Of a DNA stretch of 46,474 nucleotides, positions 17,033 to 25,549 are shown piece after piece. The notes under the pieces were generated by a model, which worked only from the letters and a program-made list of their open reading frames with translations, was not told the origin of the DNA and ran no database searches. Source of the stretch: Paenilisteria riparia FSL S10-1204 (lineage in GTDB: Bacteria; Bacillota; Bacilli; Lactobacillales; Listeriaceae); contig NZ_AODL01000027.1 in NCBI RefSeq assembly GCF_000525995.1, positions 1-46,474 on the forward strand, in the 5' to 3' direction. The number at the start of each line of letters is the position of its first letter. Position 1 is the stretch's first letter. The translations under genes and the position numbers were made by a program.

Positions 17033-17698
17033 TTAATGTAATTGACCGTCTTCAATTCTTACTACGCGGTCAACGAGGTCTAGGATACGTTCGTCGTGGG
17101 TTACCATAATTGCAGCTTTGTTGTTGCGTTTGACTTCTTGGGCAATCATTTGGACAACGCTGTAGCCACGTTCTGCATCTAAGCTCGCAGTCGGTTCATC
17201 GGCTAATATAACGTCTGGATTATTCATCATCGCCCGAGCAATGGCCACACGCTGTTTTTCCCCGCCGGATAATTTCTCTGGGTACTGATTGGCACGATGA
17301 CTCAAGCCTAGTTCCTCGAGTAATTGCGTGGCTCGTTGTTTTGCTTCGCTGTTGCGATGCCCTGCTAGTTCTGCGATGACGAGCAGTTGGTCTTTGACGT
17401 TTAAATAGGGAATCAAGTTGGCGCCTTGGAAGATAAAGCCGACTTTTTCGAGACGGACTCGTGTTAAGGCTTTGGTTGATAGGCTACTCAATGCTTGACC
17501 GCCGATTGTGATTTCGCCAGATGTTGGTGTTAATAGGGCGCCTGCGATGGATAAGAACGTGCTTTTACCAGCACCTGATGGTCCAACGATAGCCACGAAT
17601 TCACCTTGCTTTACTTCGAGTGATACATTTTTTAAAACTTCCACGACTTGCTCGCCGTCTCGGTAATTTTTTGAGATGTTTTGCATGATTAATGTCAT
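17033..17698 (-). CDS. hrtA: Haem efflux ABC ATPase HrtA
   Basis: ATPase of the HrtAB pump that removes toxic haem from the membrane. 221 aa. Walker A GPSGAGKS (about 37-44), Q-loop [12 protein letters not shown], signature [19 protein letters not shown], Walker [13 protein letters not shown] and H-loop VTHD. MacB/LolD subfamily, with the closest remembered resemblance to staphylococcal HrtA. It overlaps the permease gene by one base and lies downstream of an HssRS-like pair, which supports haem over other MacB-type substrates. Confidence 0.85.
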   Translation of the reverse strand: MTLIMQNISKNYRDGEQVVEVLKNVSLEVKQGEFVAIVGPSGAGKSTFLSIAGALLTPTSGEITIGGQALSSLSTKALTRVRLEKVGFIFQGANLIPYLNVKDQLLVIAELAGHRNSEAKQRATQLLEELGLSHRANQYPEKLSGGEKQRVAIARAMMNNPDVILADEPTASLDAERGYSVVQMIAQEVKRNNKAAIMVTHDERILDLVDRVVRIEDGQLH

Positions 17699-18786
17699 TA
17701 GATTGCCCTCCCGATTGCTTCAAGTGCGTCTACTTTCGCGACGCGGTATAGTGATAATAAGGAACCGATAACGGCAACAGCTAGGAACAATGCGGAACAA
17801 CCGATGGCTAGCAGTGGGCTTAGTGAGAATGGCATGCTAGCTGGCAAGACTGCGGCTAGTCCGAACGTCAACGCGTTTCCGATAATTAAACTGACAATGG
17901 ATAGAAAAACAACTTGACTAACAATGCTGCGTCCAAGATAAGCGGTTCTCGCTCCGACTGCTTTTAAAATACCAAATTGGTTGATTTTTTGAATGGTGAT
18001 GACGTAGAAAAAGGCTGCTAGAACAAATGCGGCGATAACGAATAGGAAAGCGATCATCATCAGTAATGAGCCTTGCTCTTCGGAATAACCTGGTATGCCT
18101 TGTAAAACGTCCTTGCTAGAGGCTAATTCCAAATTGCCTAGCTTCAAATTGTCCGCCGTTTTTTCGGAGACATTCATGGCAACTGCTGTATAGTCCCCTT
18201 TTGCACTCTGATTTGTTTGATGAATTTGTTGCCAGCCATCCCAATTAACGAAAAGCACAGGCGAGTGGCTAAATGTGTTGCTCGTTGTGAAGCCTGTAAT
18301 TGTAAACGTGTGTCCTGTTGCGCTGTCTTTTAATGTATCGTTTAGTTTATAACCTGATTCTTGTAGCGAATCGTCGGCCAATACTTCATTCTTAGCATTT
18401 GGCATCGTGCCTTCTTTGATTGCTGGCTTCATAAAGCTATTCGTATCAATGCCAAAATAGGTGATGTCGGTCTTCTTATTTTCGTTTGGCGGTGTGATTG
18501 TACCCATTTGTACACCCAGATTCGTTGCTTCTTTTTGCTTTACTTGTGATGTTATCTCCGTCGTTTCTGCTTCGGTCAAATTCGAGCGGGTTAGACGATT
18601 ATCTGAATCTTTTTGTAACACATAGTAGGTCGCTTTATTCGATGAAATCGCGGCGCCATTGTCGTTGGCAAGTCCGCTCGCAAGCCCTGATACAAACAAA
18701 ACAAGCCAGACAATCAACACCATAATTAAGCTGATTAAAAAATACCTTAGTTTGGCGTGTCGTAATTCTCTTAACGCTAAAAACAT
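17698..18786 (-). CDS. hrtB: Haem efflux ABC permease HrtB
   Basis: FtsX/MacB-type permease of HrtAB, about 362 aa. There is one N-terminal helix (LRYFLISLIMVLIVWLVL), a large extracellular domain (about 45-230) and three C-terminal helices, including AAFFYVITIQKINQFGILKAVGAR, which contains the conserved FtsX signature. It ends RVAKVDALEAIG as in HrtB. The frame is open to TTG 18795. ATG 18786 (MFLALRELRHAK) is chosen because GAGGAG lies 9 nt upstream. Both the Shine-Dalgarno and the start codon lie in a long dyad, so translation may be regulated. Confidence 0.85.
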   Translation of the reverse strand: MFLALRELRHAKLRYFLISLIMVLIVWLVLFVSGLASGLANDNGAAISSNKATYYVLQKDSDNRLTRSNLTEAETTEITSQVKQKEATNLGVQMGTITPPNENKKTDITYFGIDTNSFMKPAIKEGTMPNAKNEVLADDSLQESGYKLNDTLKDSATGHTFTITGFTTSNTFSHSPVLFVNWDGWQQIHQTNQSAKGDYTAVAMNVSEKTADNLKLGNLELASSKDVLQGIPGYSEEQGSLLMMIAFLFVIAAFVLAAFFYVITIQKINQFGILKAVGARTAYLGRSIVSQVVFLSIVSLIIGNALTFGLAAVLPASMPFSLSPLLAIGCSALFLAVAVIGSLLSLYRVAKVDALEAIGRAI

Positions 18787-18845
18787 TCCGTTCAACTCCT
18801 CTTAAGTTCATACACTTAGTTTAGAGGAGTTTTGTAAACGGAATG
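18784..18845 (-). promoter_or_regulatory. Long dyad covering the hrtB ribosome binding site and start codon
   Basis: CATTCCGTT (18784-18792) pairs with AACGGAATG (18837-18845), AACTCCTCT (18794-18802) with AGAGGAGTT (18823-18831), and TAAG (18803-18806) with CTTA (18815-18818), around an 8-nt loop. On the hrtB mRNA the downstream arm contains the Shine-Dalgarno and the AUG. It lies in the 78-bp gap after hssS. It could be an RNA switch or a protein-binding dyad. Confidence 0.6.
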
Positions 18846-18864
18846 TGAATCTAATTTTACAAAT

Positions 18865-20244
18865 TTAGTTTTTAGGCAGTTTTGTTGTAAATGTTGTGCC
18901 TTGGCCGATTTTACTTGTTGCCGTTATCGTCCCACCGTGTAGATCAATGATTTTTTTACAGATGGAAAGTCCTAAACCGCTGGAACCGGCTTCGCGTGAG
19001 CGGCTTTCGTTGGCTTTGTAAAAACGATTGAAGATGTTCGGCAAGGCTTCGTTGGCAATTCCGATTCCTGTGTCGGTCACTTCTATCGTTACTTCGTGTA
19101 TATTTTCGTAAAGTCGAATCTTGATATTGCCTGATTCTGGCGTAAACTTAATGGCATTGGTCAACAGATTCGACCAGACTTGATACATTAATTCGGCATC
19201 CCCATAGTACGTCACGGCTTCAAGCGATGTTTCTATCGTCAGCGCTTTGTCGCGCCAGCTCCATTCAGTCATCTGCAAAAGTTGTTGCCATTGCGCTTTT
19301 ATATCAAACGCGTCTTGCTTGCGCAGTTCGGCTTCTTGATCAAGGCTTGCCAGCGTGAGCAATTGTTTGGTCAGCGTCGATAATCGCGTCGTTTCTTCGG
19401 TCATGATAGCCAAATATTTCGTTTGTTCCTCGGCGGTCAGCGATTGCGAGCTTAGTAATGTTGCAAAACCTTGCATCGAAGTCAGTGGAGATTGTAGTTC
19501 GTGTGAGACATTAGCAACAAATTCTTGACGCGCTGCTTCCGATTTTTCCAGCTCCCCCGCCATCTTCGTGAAAGAGTCAGCAAGCTGTCCAATTTCGTCT
19601 TTGCGTTTCACTTCCAGCGCCACATCGTAGTTTCCTTTACGAATTTTTTTCGTGGCATTGGTTAGTTTCACAATCGGACGCACAATATAACGTCCGCTAA
19701 TTAAAACTAAAATAATACTAATAAGGGATGTAAAAACTAAAATCAGCGCGAAAAAGATCCGCAGTTCACCAAATTGTTGCTCAGGGTCTTGCCGTAAAAA
19801 GAGCGCCATTGTTTTGCCGTCTGTTTCAATTGGTACGCCAATCGTGTTCTGAATATCATTATCAAAAAAACCTGTGATAAACAAGCCCGTGTCAAAGTTA
19901 TCGATGCCGTGATACGTCTGTCCGTCAAGCACTTGCTGCACCGTTTTAGATGGCAAGTATTTTTTACGAAATTCACCGCCGAAATAATCCGATTCCTTTT
20001 TACCATCCGTCAAAAACAGCTCGTAGCCAAGGTTGCCGACATTCGTTAAATAACTATCCAGTGCTACCTCATCGTTCGCATCATAAAACCGCTGAATCTC
20101 GCCCGCCATCTTGGTCACTTTCTCATCATTAAAAGGTTTTAAGTTCACCTGATAATAGATGTTCGCAATCGCAAATCCGAGCAAACTACTGAAAACAATG
20201 ACAACTAGCATCGTAACTACTATACGCGTATACAACGTTTTCAT
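18865..20244 (-). CDS. hssS: Haem-sensing histidine kinase HssS
   Basis: Membrane sensor kinase, 459 aa. Two helices (about 8-28 and 162-184) flank an extracellular domain with family hallmarks YHGI, FITGFFDN and TIGVPI that resemble staphylococcal HssS. Then come HAMP (RPIVKLTNATKKIRKG), an H-box NVSHELQSP, an N-box NLLTNAIKF, a G1 box DTGIGI and a G2 box GSSGLGLSI. The H-box has Gln where Lys or Arg is more usual. It overlaps hssR by 4 nt and is followed on the same strand by hrtBA. In staphylococci the two pairs are divergent, so this layout allows read-through from sensor to pump. Confidence 0.87.
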   Translation of the reverse strand: MKTLYTRIVVTMLVVIVFSSLLGFAIANIYYQVNLKPFNDEKVTKMAGEIQRFYDANDEVALDSYLTNVGNLGYELFLTDGKKESDYFGGEFRKKYLPSKTVQQVLDGQTYHGIDNFDTGLFITGFFDNDIQNTIGVPIETDGKTMALFLRQDPEQQFGELRIFFALILVFTSLISIILVLISGRYIVRPIVKLTNATKKIRKGNYDVALEVKRKDEIGQLADSFTKMAGELEKSEAARQEFVANVSHELQSPLTSMQGFATLLSSQSLTAEEQTKYLAIMTEETTRLSTLTKQLLTLASLDQEAELRKQDAFDIKAQWQQLLQMTEWSWRDKALTIETSLEAVTYYGDAELMYQVWSNLLTNAIKFTPESGNIKIRLYENIHEVTIEVTDTGIGIANEALPNIFNRFYKANESRSREAGSSGLGLSICKKIIDLHGGTITATSKIGQGTTFTTKLPKN

Positions 20245-20918
20245 AGGCTTTCCTCCAATTTGTAACCAATTCCCCGAATCGAAACAATCCGAATACCGTC
20301 CGCTTTTTCATCAAAATGGTCCCGCAAACGCTTAATATGTACATCGACCGTCCGATCGCTTCCGTCGTAATCGCGTTTCCAGATACGCTCAATTAGCTCT
20401 TCCCTAGTAAATGTTCGATTTGGATAACTCGCTAATTGATATAAAAGCTCGAATTCTTTAATCGGGATCATCAACTCACGATTTTCAGTAGTAATTGTAT
20501 AGCTTTTTTGGTCGATAGTGACGTGTCCAATCTTAATTTTCACTTCGCTTGCTTGATTATAACGTCGCAATAACGCCCGAACGCGAAAAATCAATTCTTG
20601 TGGTTCGAATGGTTTCGTGACATAATCGTCTGTTCCAACTTCGAAGCCTTGCGCCTTGTCCAGCAATGCATCTTTAGCTGTTAACATGATGACTGGGATT
20701 TCTGCATAATCAGCGCGTATCCTTCTACATAATTCCAAGCCGTCCATTTTTGGCATCATCAGATCAACAATGACTAAATGCACTTGAGCTTCATGCAATA
20801 GCGTTTCAGCATGGACACCATTTTCTGCCTCGAGAACGTGAAATCCTTCCGCACGCAAATGATGGCCGACGAGCTGGCGAATATGGGGGTCGTCATCCAC
20901 TACTAAAATCCGTTTCAT
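20241..20918 (-). CDS. hssR: Haem response regulator HssR
   Basis: OmpR-family regulator, 225 aa. Receiver domain: VVDDDPHIR, phospho-Asp in VIVDLMMPKMDG, MLTAKD and Lys in YVTKPFEP. The DNA-binding winged helix ends VDVHIKRLRDHFDEKADGIR and GIGYKLEE. It is expected to activate hrtBA when haem is in excess, as known in Staphylococcus. I found no clear copy of the staphylococcal direct-repeat box upstream of hrtB; only GTTCATAC appears, in the loop of the hrtB dyad. The start has a purine-rich site (AAGGTGAAAAAC) upstream. Confidence 0.87.
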   Translation of the reverse strand: MKRILVVDDDPHIRQLVGHHLRAEGFHVLEAENGVHAETLLHEAQVHLVIVDLMMPKMDGLELCRRIRADYAEIPVIMLTAKDALLDKAQGFEVGTDDYVTKPFEPQELIFRVRALLRRYNQASEVKIKIGHVTIDQKSYTITTENRELMIPIKEFELLYQLASYPNRTFTREELIERIWKRDYDGSDRTVDVHIKRLRDHFDEKADGIRIVSIRGIGYKLEESL

Positions 20919-21008
20919 TTGTTTTTCACCTTCTTATCGTTACGATTTATAACTGATTTTATCATAGCAGTAATTAACGTAATAGAAAAGCATATACTTA
21001 GGGCAGCT

Positions 21009-21037
21009 AAAAAACCACTCGCCGGCAGCAAGTGGTT
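21009..21037 (-). terminator. Terminator of the amino-acid ABC transporter operon
   Basis: Minus strand AACCACT ... AGTGGTTTTTTAG, arms 21031-21037 and 21013-21019, right after the ATPase gene. Confidence 0.8.
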
Positions 21038-21044
21038 CTGTTGT

Positions 21045-21773
21045 TTATAAAACTTTTTCCAAAAAACTAATCGTCCGTTCGTGTTTCGGTGTATCAAAAA
21101 CTTGCTCTGGTGTACCTTCTTCAACGATATAACCGCCGTCCATAAAAATGACGCGATCGCCGACTTCTTTGGCAAATCCCATTTCATGTGTGACGACCAT
21201 CATTGTCATACCTTCTTTGGCAAGATCTTTCATAACGCCTAACACTTCGCCGACCATTTCCGGATCGAGTGCGGATGTTGGTTCGTCAAACAGCATAATA
21301 TCTGGATTCATCGCTAAGGCACGAGCGATTGCTACGCGTTGTTTTTGACCGCCGGATAGCTGGCTTGGGAACGCATTTGCTTTATCGGATAAGCCGACGC
21401 GGGCTAAGAGTTCCATCCCAATTTTCTCGGCTTCGGCTTTTGATTTTTTACTTAGTTCGGTTGGTGCGAGTGTGATGTTTTTTAGTACGGACATATGTGG
21501 AAACAGATTGAAATGTTGGAATACCATGCCGATGTTTTCGCGGACTTTGTTGATGTCTGTTTTTTTGTCGGTGATATTGAAATCGTCTACGATGACTTCG
21601 CCGGCTGTGATTTCTTCGAGGTGATTCATGCAACGTAAGAAAGTACTTTTTCCGGAGCCGGAAGGGCCAATCACACAGACTACTTCGCCTTCTGCTACTT
21701 CCAGATTAATGCCTTTTAACACCTCATTGGTACCAAAGCTTTTCTTTAAATCGGTGACTTTGAGTTTAGTCAT
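21045..21773 (-). CDS. Polar amino acid (glutamine-type) ABC transporter ATPase
   Basis: GlnQ-family ATPase, 242 aa. Walker A GPSGSGKS (about 33-40), Q-loop [15 protein letters not shown], signature [19 protein letters not shown], Walker [17 protein letters not shown] and H-loop [12 protein letters not shown]. It overlaps the fused binding-protein/permease gene by 8 nt, so the two make a complete two-gene importer. The family resemblance is to glutamine and general polar amino-acid uptake; the exact substrate is not shown by the sequence. Confidence 0.92.
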   Translation of the reverse strand: MTKLKVTDLKKSFGTNEVLKGINLEVAEGEVVCVIGPSGSGKSTFLRCMNHLEEITAGEVIVDDFNITDKKTDINKVRENIGMVFQHFNLFPHMSVLKNITLAPTELSKKSKAEAEKIGMELLARVGLSDKANAFPSQLSGGQKQRVAIARALAMNPDIMLFDEPTSALDPEMVGEVLGVMKDLAKEGMTMMVVTHEMGFAKEVGDRVIFMDGGYIVEEGTPEQVFDTPKHERTISFLEKVL

Positions 21774-23199
21774 TGTTTACCCTCCGTTCCATCACGTTTG
21801 ATAGTTTTGTTAGCGCGGTAATCACGATGAGGTACATAATCGCGACGATGAGCCAAACGGTGGATGACTCGAACGTACGCGCGATAATAATTTTACCGGA
21901 TTGTGTTAGTTCGACAAGGCCGATAACGCTCATAATCGATGTATCTTTCAGTGTAATGACAAACTGGTTGATGAACGATGGAATCATGACTCGAACAGCT
22001 TGCGGTAAAATGATTTTGAGCATTGTTTTACCGTAAGGAAGTCCGAGTGAGCGCCCTGCCTCCATTTGTCCTTTATCAACGGCTTGAATTCCGCCACGAA
22101 TAATTTCGGTAATGTAAGCCCCAGCATTCAAACTCAGTGTGATAACAGCGGCAACAGTTGCGTCCATCTTGAAGCCCATCGCCTCTGGAATCCCAAAGTA
22201 AATGAAGAATGCCAAAACAATCAACGGAATCCCACGGAAAATATCGACGTATACTGTCGCGATACCGCGTAAGAGCTTGTTGCGACTGACTTTTAGGAAA
22301 CCAAATACCAGTCCTAAAATCGCTGCAAAAACGAGAGAAATTAATGTTAATTTAATCGTATACCATAAGCCTAGCAATAAGGCAGGCATACTTTCTACAA
22401 GAATATCCCAGAATGATTTCTGCGCTTCATTGCTGCCGATGTATGTATCGACAATTTTTTTATATTCACCGCTTGCTTTAATGTTTGCAAGTCCTGCGCT
22501 GAATTTCGTTAGTAATTCTTGATTTTGCCCTTTGTTTACTGCAAAACCGTATGAGTTTCCTTTTTCTTTGTCTGTTACGATGTCAAGACCGTTGCCTTGT
22601 TTCACGCCGTAAGCAAGTACTGGATAATCATCAAAACATGCTGCCGAGTTTCCTGTGCGGACGTCTGCGTACATACTCGCCGAATCATCGAACGGTACTA
22701 ACGTGTAACCGTATTTGTCTTTGTTAGCATCTGCGAATGCGTAGCCTTCTGTGCCTGTTTTAACAGCTACTTTTTTGCCTTTTAAGTCTTTGTATGAGGA
22801 AATTGCGTCGTCGCCTTTTTTGATGGCCATCACAACGCCGGATTCAAAGTACGGATCTGAGAAGTCGAACTTTTGTTTACGCTCGTCGGTGATGCTCATT
22901 CCTGCGATGACACCGTCGACTTGATTGCTTGAAAGCGCCTGTACTGCGGCATTAAAACCTAGTGGCTTTACTTTGTATTTAAAATCTTGATCTTTGGCAA
23001 TGGCTTTTAAAATATCCATATCGATACCGACAAGCTCGCCGTCTTTATTTTGGAATTCAAATGGTGCAAATGTTTCGTCTGTTCCAATCTCATATACTTT
23101 TTCGCCAGCCGCGTGGACAACCGGTGCAAAGCTTCCTGCGACCATTGCGAATACTGCTATAAATGATAGAAGTAGTAGTCCTAATTTTGTCTTTTTCAT
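21766..23199 (-). CDS. Fused substrate-binding protein and permease, glutamine-type ABC importer
   Basis: 477 aa. A signal peptide (about 1-30) is followed by a family-3 solute-binding domain (about 36-262: [41 protein letters not shown]). A His/GlnP-type permease domain (about 270-470) with about five helices follows, with the EAA loop [26 protein letters not shown] region, of which [12 protein letters not shown] is the core. The binding site is therefore tethered to the channel, as in GlnP-like Gram-positive transporters. AGGGGGAGG precedes the ATG. It forms one operon with the ATPase. Confidence 0.92.
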   Translation of the reverse strand: MKKTKLGLLLLSFIAVFAMVAGSFAPVVHAAGEKVYEIGTDETFAPFEFQNKDGELVGIDMDILKAIAKDQDFKYKVKPLGFNAAVQALSSNQVDGVIAGMSITDERKQKFDFSDPYFESGVVMAIKKGDDAISSYKDLKGKKVAVKTGTEGYAFADANKDKYGYTLVPFDDSASMYADVRTGNSAACFDDYPVLAYGVKQGNGLDIVTDKEKGNSYGFAVNKGQNQELLTKFSAGLANIKASGEYKKIVDTYIGSNEAQKSFWDILVESMPALLLGLWYTIKLTLISLVFAAILGLVFGFLKVSRNKLLRGIATVYVDIFRGIPLIVLAFFIYFGIPEAMGFKMDATVAAVITLSLNAGAYITEIIRGGIQAVDKGQMEAGRSLGLPYGKTMLKIILPQAVRVMIPSFINQFVITLKDTSIMSVIGLVELTQSGKIIIARTFESSTVWLIVAIMYLIVITALTKLSNVMERRVNND

Positions 23200-23333
23200 T
23201 ATTTCCTCCCCCTATATGCACTTATGTATATTAATTCCAGTTCATTGTCTCAAGTTGTAACACATCCTCGATTTTATCATAACGTAACCTTATTGAAAAT
23301 ACCCAAATCAGATAAGAGATTCCAGCAAACGTA

Positions 23334-23371
23334 AAAAAAGCCCTGAAATAAAGCATTACTTCAAGGCTTTT
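23334..23371 (-). terminator. Terminator of ridA
   Basis: Minus strand AAAGCC-TTGAAGTAA and TTATTTCAGGGCTTTTTTT arms form a long stem with T-run, 20-50 nt after the ridA stop. Confidence 0.75.
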
Positions 23372-23389
23372 AATACCAAATTTTTTATT

Positions 23390-23767
23390 TTATGCTTCGG
23401 CAATCACTTCGATTTCGATATCCGCATCGTTCGGTAATTTCGCTACTTGAAAAGCGCTACGAGCTGGGTAGTCACCTTCGAAGAAAGATGCGTAAATTTC
23501 ATTCACTGCAACAAAGTTATTCAAGTCTTTGAATAAGACGGTTGTTTTCACAATTTTGTCCAAACTTGAGCCCCCAGCTTCCAGAACGGCTTGAATATTC
23601 GCAAAGGCTTGTTTTGTTTGTGCTTCCACACCTGTCGCCATAACACCCGTGGCAGGATCGATGCCTAGCTGTCCAGATGCATAAATAAAACCGTTGACTT
23701 TTACCGCTTGTGAGTATGGACCAAGTGCTTTCGGAGCTTGATCGGTATGAATAATTTCTTTTGTCAT
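23390..23767 (-). CDS. ridA: 2-iminobutanoate/2-iminopropanoate deaminase RidA
   Basis: Hydrolyses reactive enamine/imine intermediates made by PLP enzymes such as serine or threonine dehydratase. 125 aa, full length. It begins MTKEIIHTDQAPKALGPYSQ, has SGQLGIDP, and has the catalytic Arg in ARSAFQVAKLP and the family Glu in IEIEVIAEA. GGAGG precedes the ATG. It is monocistronic, with its own promoter and terminator. The promoter matches that of the MetE-like gene, hinting at shared control in sulphur amino-acid metabolism. Confidence 0.93.
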   Translation of the reverse strand: MTKEIIHTDQAPKALGPYSQAVKVNGFIYASGQLGIDPATGVMATGVEAQTKQAFANIQAVLEAGGSSLDKIVKTTVLFKDLNNFVAVNEIYASFFEGDYPARSAFQVAKLPNDADIEIEVIAEA

Positions 23768-23803
23768 AAAAAAATCCTCCTAAATATGATGTCGTATCTC
23801 TGT

Positions 23804-23832
23804 ATTGTATGCGAATTCAGATAGTTTTGCAA
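23804..23832 (-). promoter_or_regulatory. Promoter of ridA
   Basis: Minus strand TTGCAA (23832-23827), 17-bp spacer with TCTGAATT, TACAAT (23809-23804). It starts 6 bp after the stop of the upstream membrane-protein gene. Confidence 0.7.
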
Positions 23833-23837
23833 TTTTT

Positions 23838-24524
23838 TTACCTTGCTGGTAGCCAAGCTTTTATTGTATTAATCCAGCCATCGGTTTTTCCTTGTAGCTC
23901 TGCAATAACTTCATGTATATTTGTTGTAAAAAGTCTTACGAGCAAAAACATTCCTACCAGTGTGATAACGGAGACAATGACGAATACGAGCAAACTAATC
24001 CAGTATACATCGACTCGCGATTTTTCGTAATGGCCGATGATAAAGTACATCATTGCGAATGGTAAAAAAAGAAGCGCTACAATGCATATTAATACAGAGA
24101 CAAGTGTTGAAATCCACCATGCAGCGAACAAAGAAATAATCATTACAACTAATGGGAATGTAATCATACCACCAATACCAGCCATACACCTCAAAAAACT
24201 AACTTCTCTAATACCCATGATATATCGAACAACGAGCCAAACAACAAACACATTGAGCAACATCATCGCCAAAATATAAAGTAGCACCTGCCCAGATGAT
24301 ACAAAAATGGATGTAATCACTCGCTGAAGAACCGGATAGTCCTGCAATGAATTGAGGATAACATCTCGCATATTCCATCCATACTGTACTGTCAAGCATA
24401 TAACAAACAAGAAAATATGTAACAACCCAAAAACACCATGTTGATTTTGCGCCTGCATACTTGTTCTTACCGGTCGAACAATTGTCATCCCAACAAATTT
24501 TGCATAATCACGAATAACATTCAT
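23838..24524 (-). CDS. Multi-pass membrane protein, Yip1-like
   Basis: About 228 aa with some five hydrophobic helices (for example LLHIFLFVICLTVQYGW, VLLYILAMMLLNVFVVWLVV, MITFPLVVMIISLFAAWW). A soluble N-terminus MNVIRDYAKFVGMTIVRPVR resembles the opening of Yip1/YIP domain proteins. Function is unknown. I chose ATG 24524 over the longer frame from 24575 because AGAGGAAAG lies upstream and the homologous start appears to be there. It is divergent from the DUF1294 gene. Confidence 0.7.
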   Translation of the reverse strand: MNVIRDYAKFVGMTIVRPVRTSMQAQNQHGVFGLLHIFLFVICLTVQYGWNMRDVILNSLQDYPVLQRVITSIFVSSGQVLLYILAMMLLNVFVVWLVVRYIMGIREVSFLRCMAGIGGMITFPLVVMIISLFAAWWISTLVSVLICIVALLFLPFAMMYFIIGHYEKSRVDVYWISLLVFVIVSVITLVGMFLLVRLFTTNIHEVIAELQGKTDGWINTIKAWLPAR

Positions 24525-24615
24525 ATCTATCACTTTCCTCTCCTCGTATATGGTATAATAATAACCTGTTTCCACTTAAAATTACTTTTTTTAAACTTTC
24601 TATAGGGGGATTTTC

Positions 24616-24891
24616 ATGCTACTCTTGCTTGTTTGTACGTATTATATCATGATAAATGTGATTGGATTTGCAACGATGGGGATTGATAAGGCAAAGGCAC
24701 AAAAACATCAATGGCGTATTCCAGAAGCAACACTGTTATTATGTGCTTTTTTAGGAGGTGGGATTGGTTCATGGATTGGGATGCATTTTTTCCACCACAA
24801 AACACATAAATGGAAGTTCAAAATCCTTGTGCCACTGGCCATTATCCTGCATGTCGGTCTTCTTTTCTACTTATATCGCTATTTTCATTAA
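24616..24891 (+). CDS. DUF1294 family small membrane protein
   Basis: 91 aa with three or four helices. It shows the family features NVIGFATMGIDKAKAQ, WRIPEATLLLCAFLGGGIG and HHKTHKWKF. Function is unknown in the family. TATAGGGGGA lies upstream of the ATG. It is followed by a rhodanese gene with its own promoter. Confidence 0.85.
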   Translation: MLLLLVCTYYIMINVIGFATMGIDKAKAQKHQWRIPEATLLLCAFLGGGIGSWIGMHFFHHKTHKWKFKILVPLAIILHVGLLFYLYRYFH

Positions 24892-24910
24892 TTTTTCACA
24901 AGCAGAGGAC

Positions 24911-24940
24911 TTGTCTTTCATCGCCCTCATCCTTTACAAT
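24911..24940 (+). promoter_or_regulatory. Promoter of the rhodanese gene
   Basis: TTGTCT (24911-24916), 18-bp spacer, TACAAT (24935-24940), 24 nt before the start codon. Confidence 0.5.
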
Positions 24941-24963
24941 GAAGGCATTCGAGAGGAGTTTTT

Positions 24964-25251
24964 ATGATGAGTTTCAAACTTATTTCTGTAGAAGAACTGG
25001 AAAGTCGTGCGGCGGAGAATATTATCGATGTGCGTGATACGGCTGATTTTCATGAGGTTCACATTGAAGGCGTGCGCAATATCCCATTAATCGGTTTACC
25101 AAATTTCGTAGATGAACTAGACCCCAACACGATTTACAGCGTCATTTGTTATTCTGGTAACCGTTCTACACAAGCTTGCGAGTACCTGAGCGCCCACGGT
25201 TTCCAATGCGAAAATGTAGTCGGTGGCATGAATGCTTGGCTAAGCAAGTAA
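24964..25251 (+). CDS. Single-domain rhodanese-like sulfurtransferase
   Basis: 95 aa. Begins MMSFKLISVEELE, has the structural IIDVRDTADFHEVHIEGVRN segment and the active-site loop CYSGNRS with the catalytic Cys near residue 65. It ends VVGGMNAWLSK. It likely transfers sulphane sulphur to a thiol acceptor; the partner is unknown. GAGAGGAG is upstream of two consecutive ATG codons, and either could start. Repeat copy B follows directly. Confidence 0.9.
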   Translation: MMSFKLISVEELESRAAENIIDVRDTADFHEVHIEGVRNIPLIGLPNFVDELDPNTIYSVICYSGNRSTQACEYLSAHGFQCENVVGGMNAWLSK

Positions 25252-25266
25252 TACCATACCCAAAAT

Positions 25267-25455
25267 AAATCGGCGACAAGCGCTCGCATTCAGGGGATTT
25301 GGCGGACTTCCGGTTCTACTTCGCATACGCTACGCTTAACTTCTCGCATGGTCGGGGATACGACTCCCTCCCTGCTTTCAGTCATCACATACACCAGTAT
25401 GCTCCGCTTCCGGCTTCCACCAAATCCCCTGAATACAAACGCTTTCGCTCGATTT
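25267..25455 (+). repeat. Intergenic palindromic repeat, copy B
   Basis: 189 bp, the same length as copy A. Perfect 15-bp arms ATTCAGGGGATTTGG and CCAAATCCCCTGAAT lie inside conserved ends (AAATCG/CGATTT, AAGCG/CGCTT). The core is almost identical to copy A, but the arms differ while staying complementary. It lies between the convergent rhodanese and Ca2+ ATPase genes and fills most of that 298-bp gap. I see no other terminator there, so it may serve as one. Confidence 0.8.
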
Positions 25456-25549
25456 GTGTACAGCAGGATTCACGTCCTACCCGAAAAGGGGACTCGTGGT
25501 TTCCTGCTTATTTTGTGTGAAAATTAGTTTGTCTCAATATGTTTTTATA

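Noticed and set aside
24810..25037. Plus-strand ORFs overlapping the end of DUF1294 and the start of the rhodanese gene
   Set aside because: They overlap two well-supported genes in other frames and have no family features.
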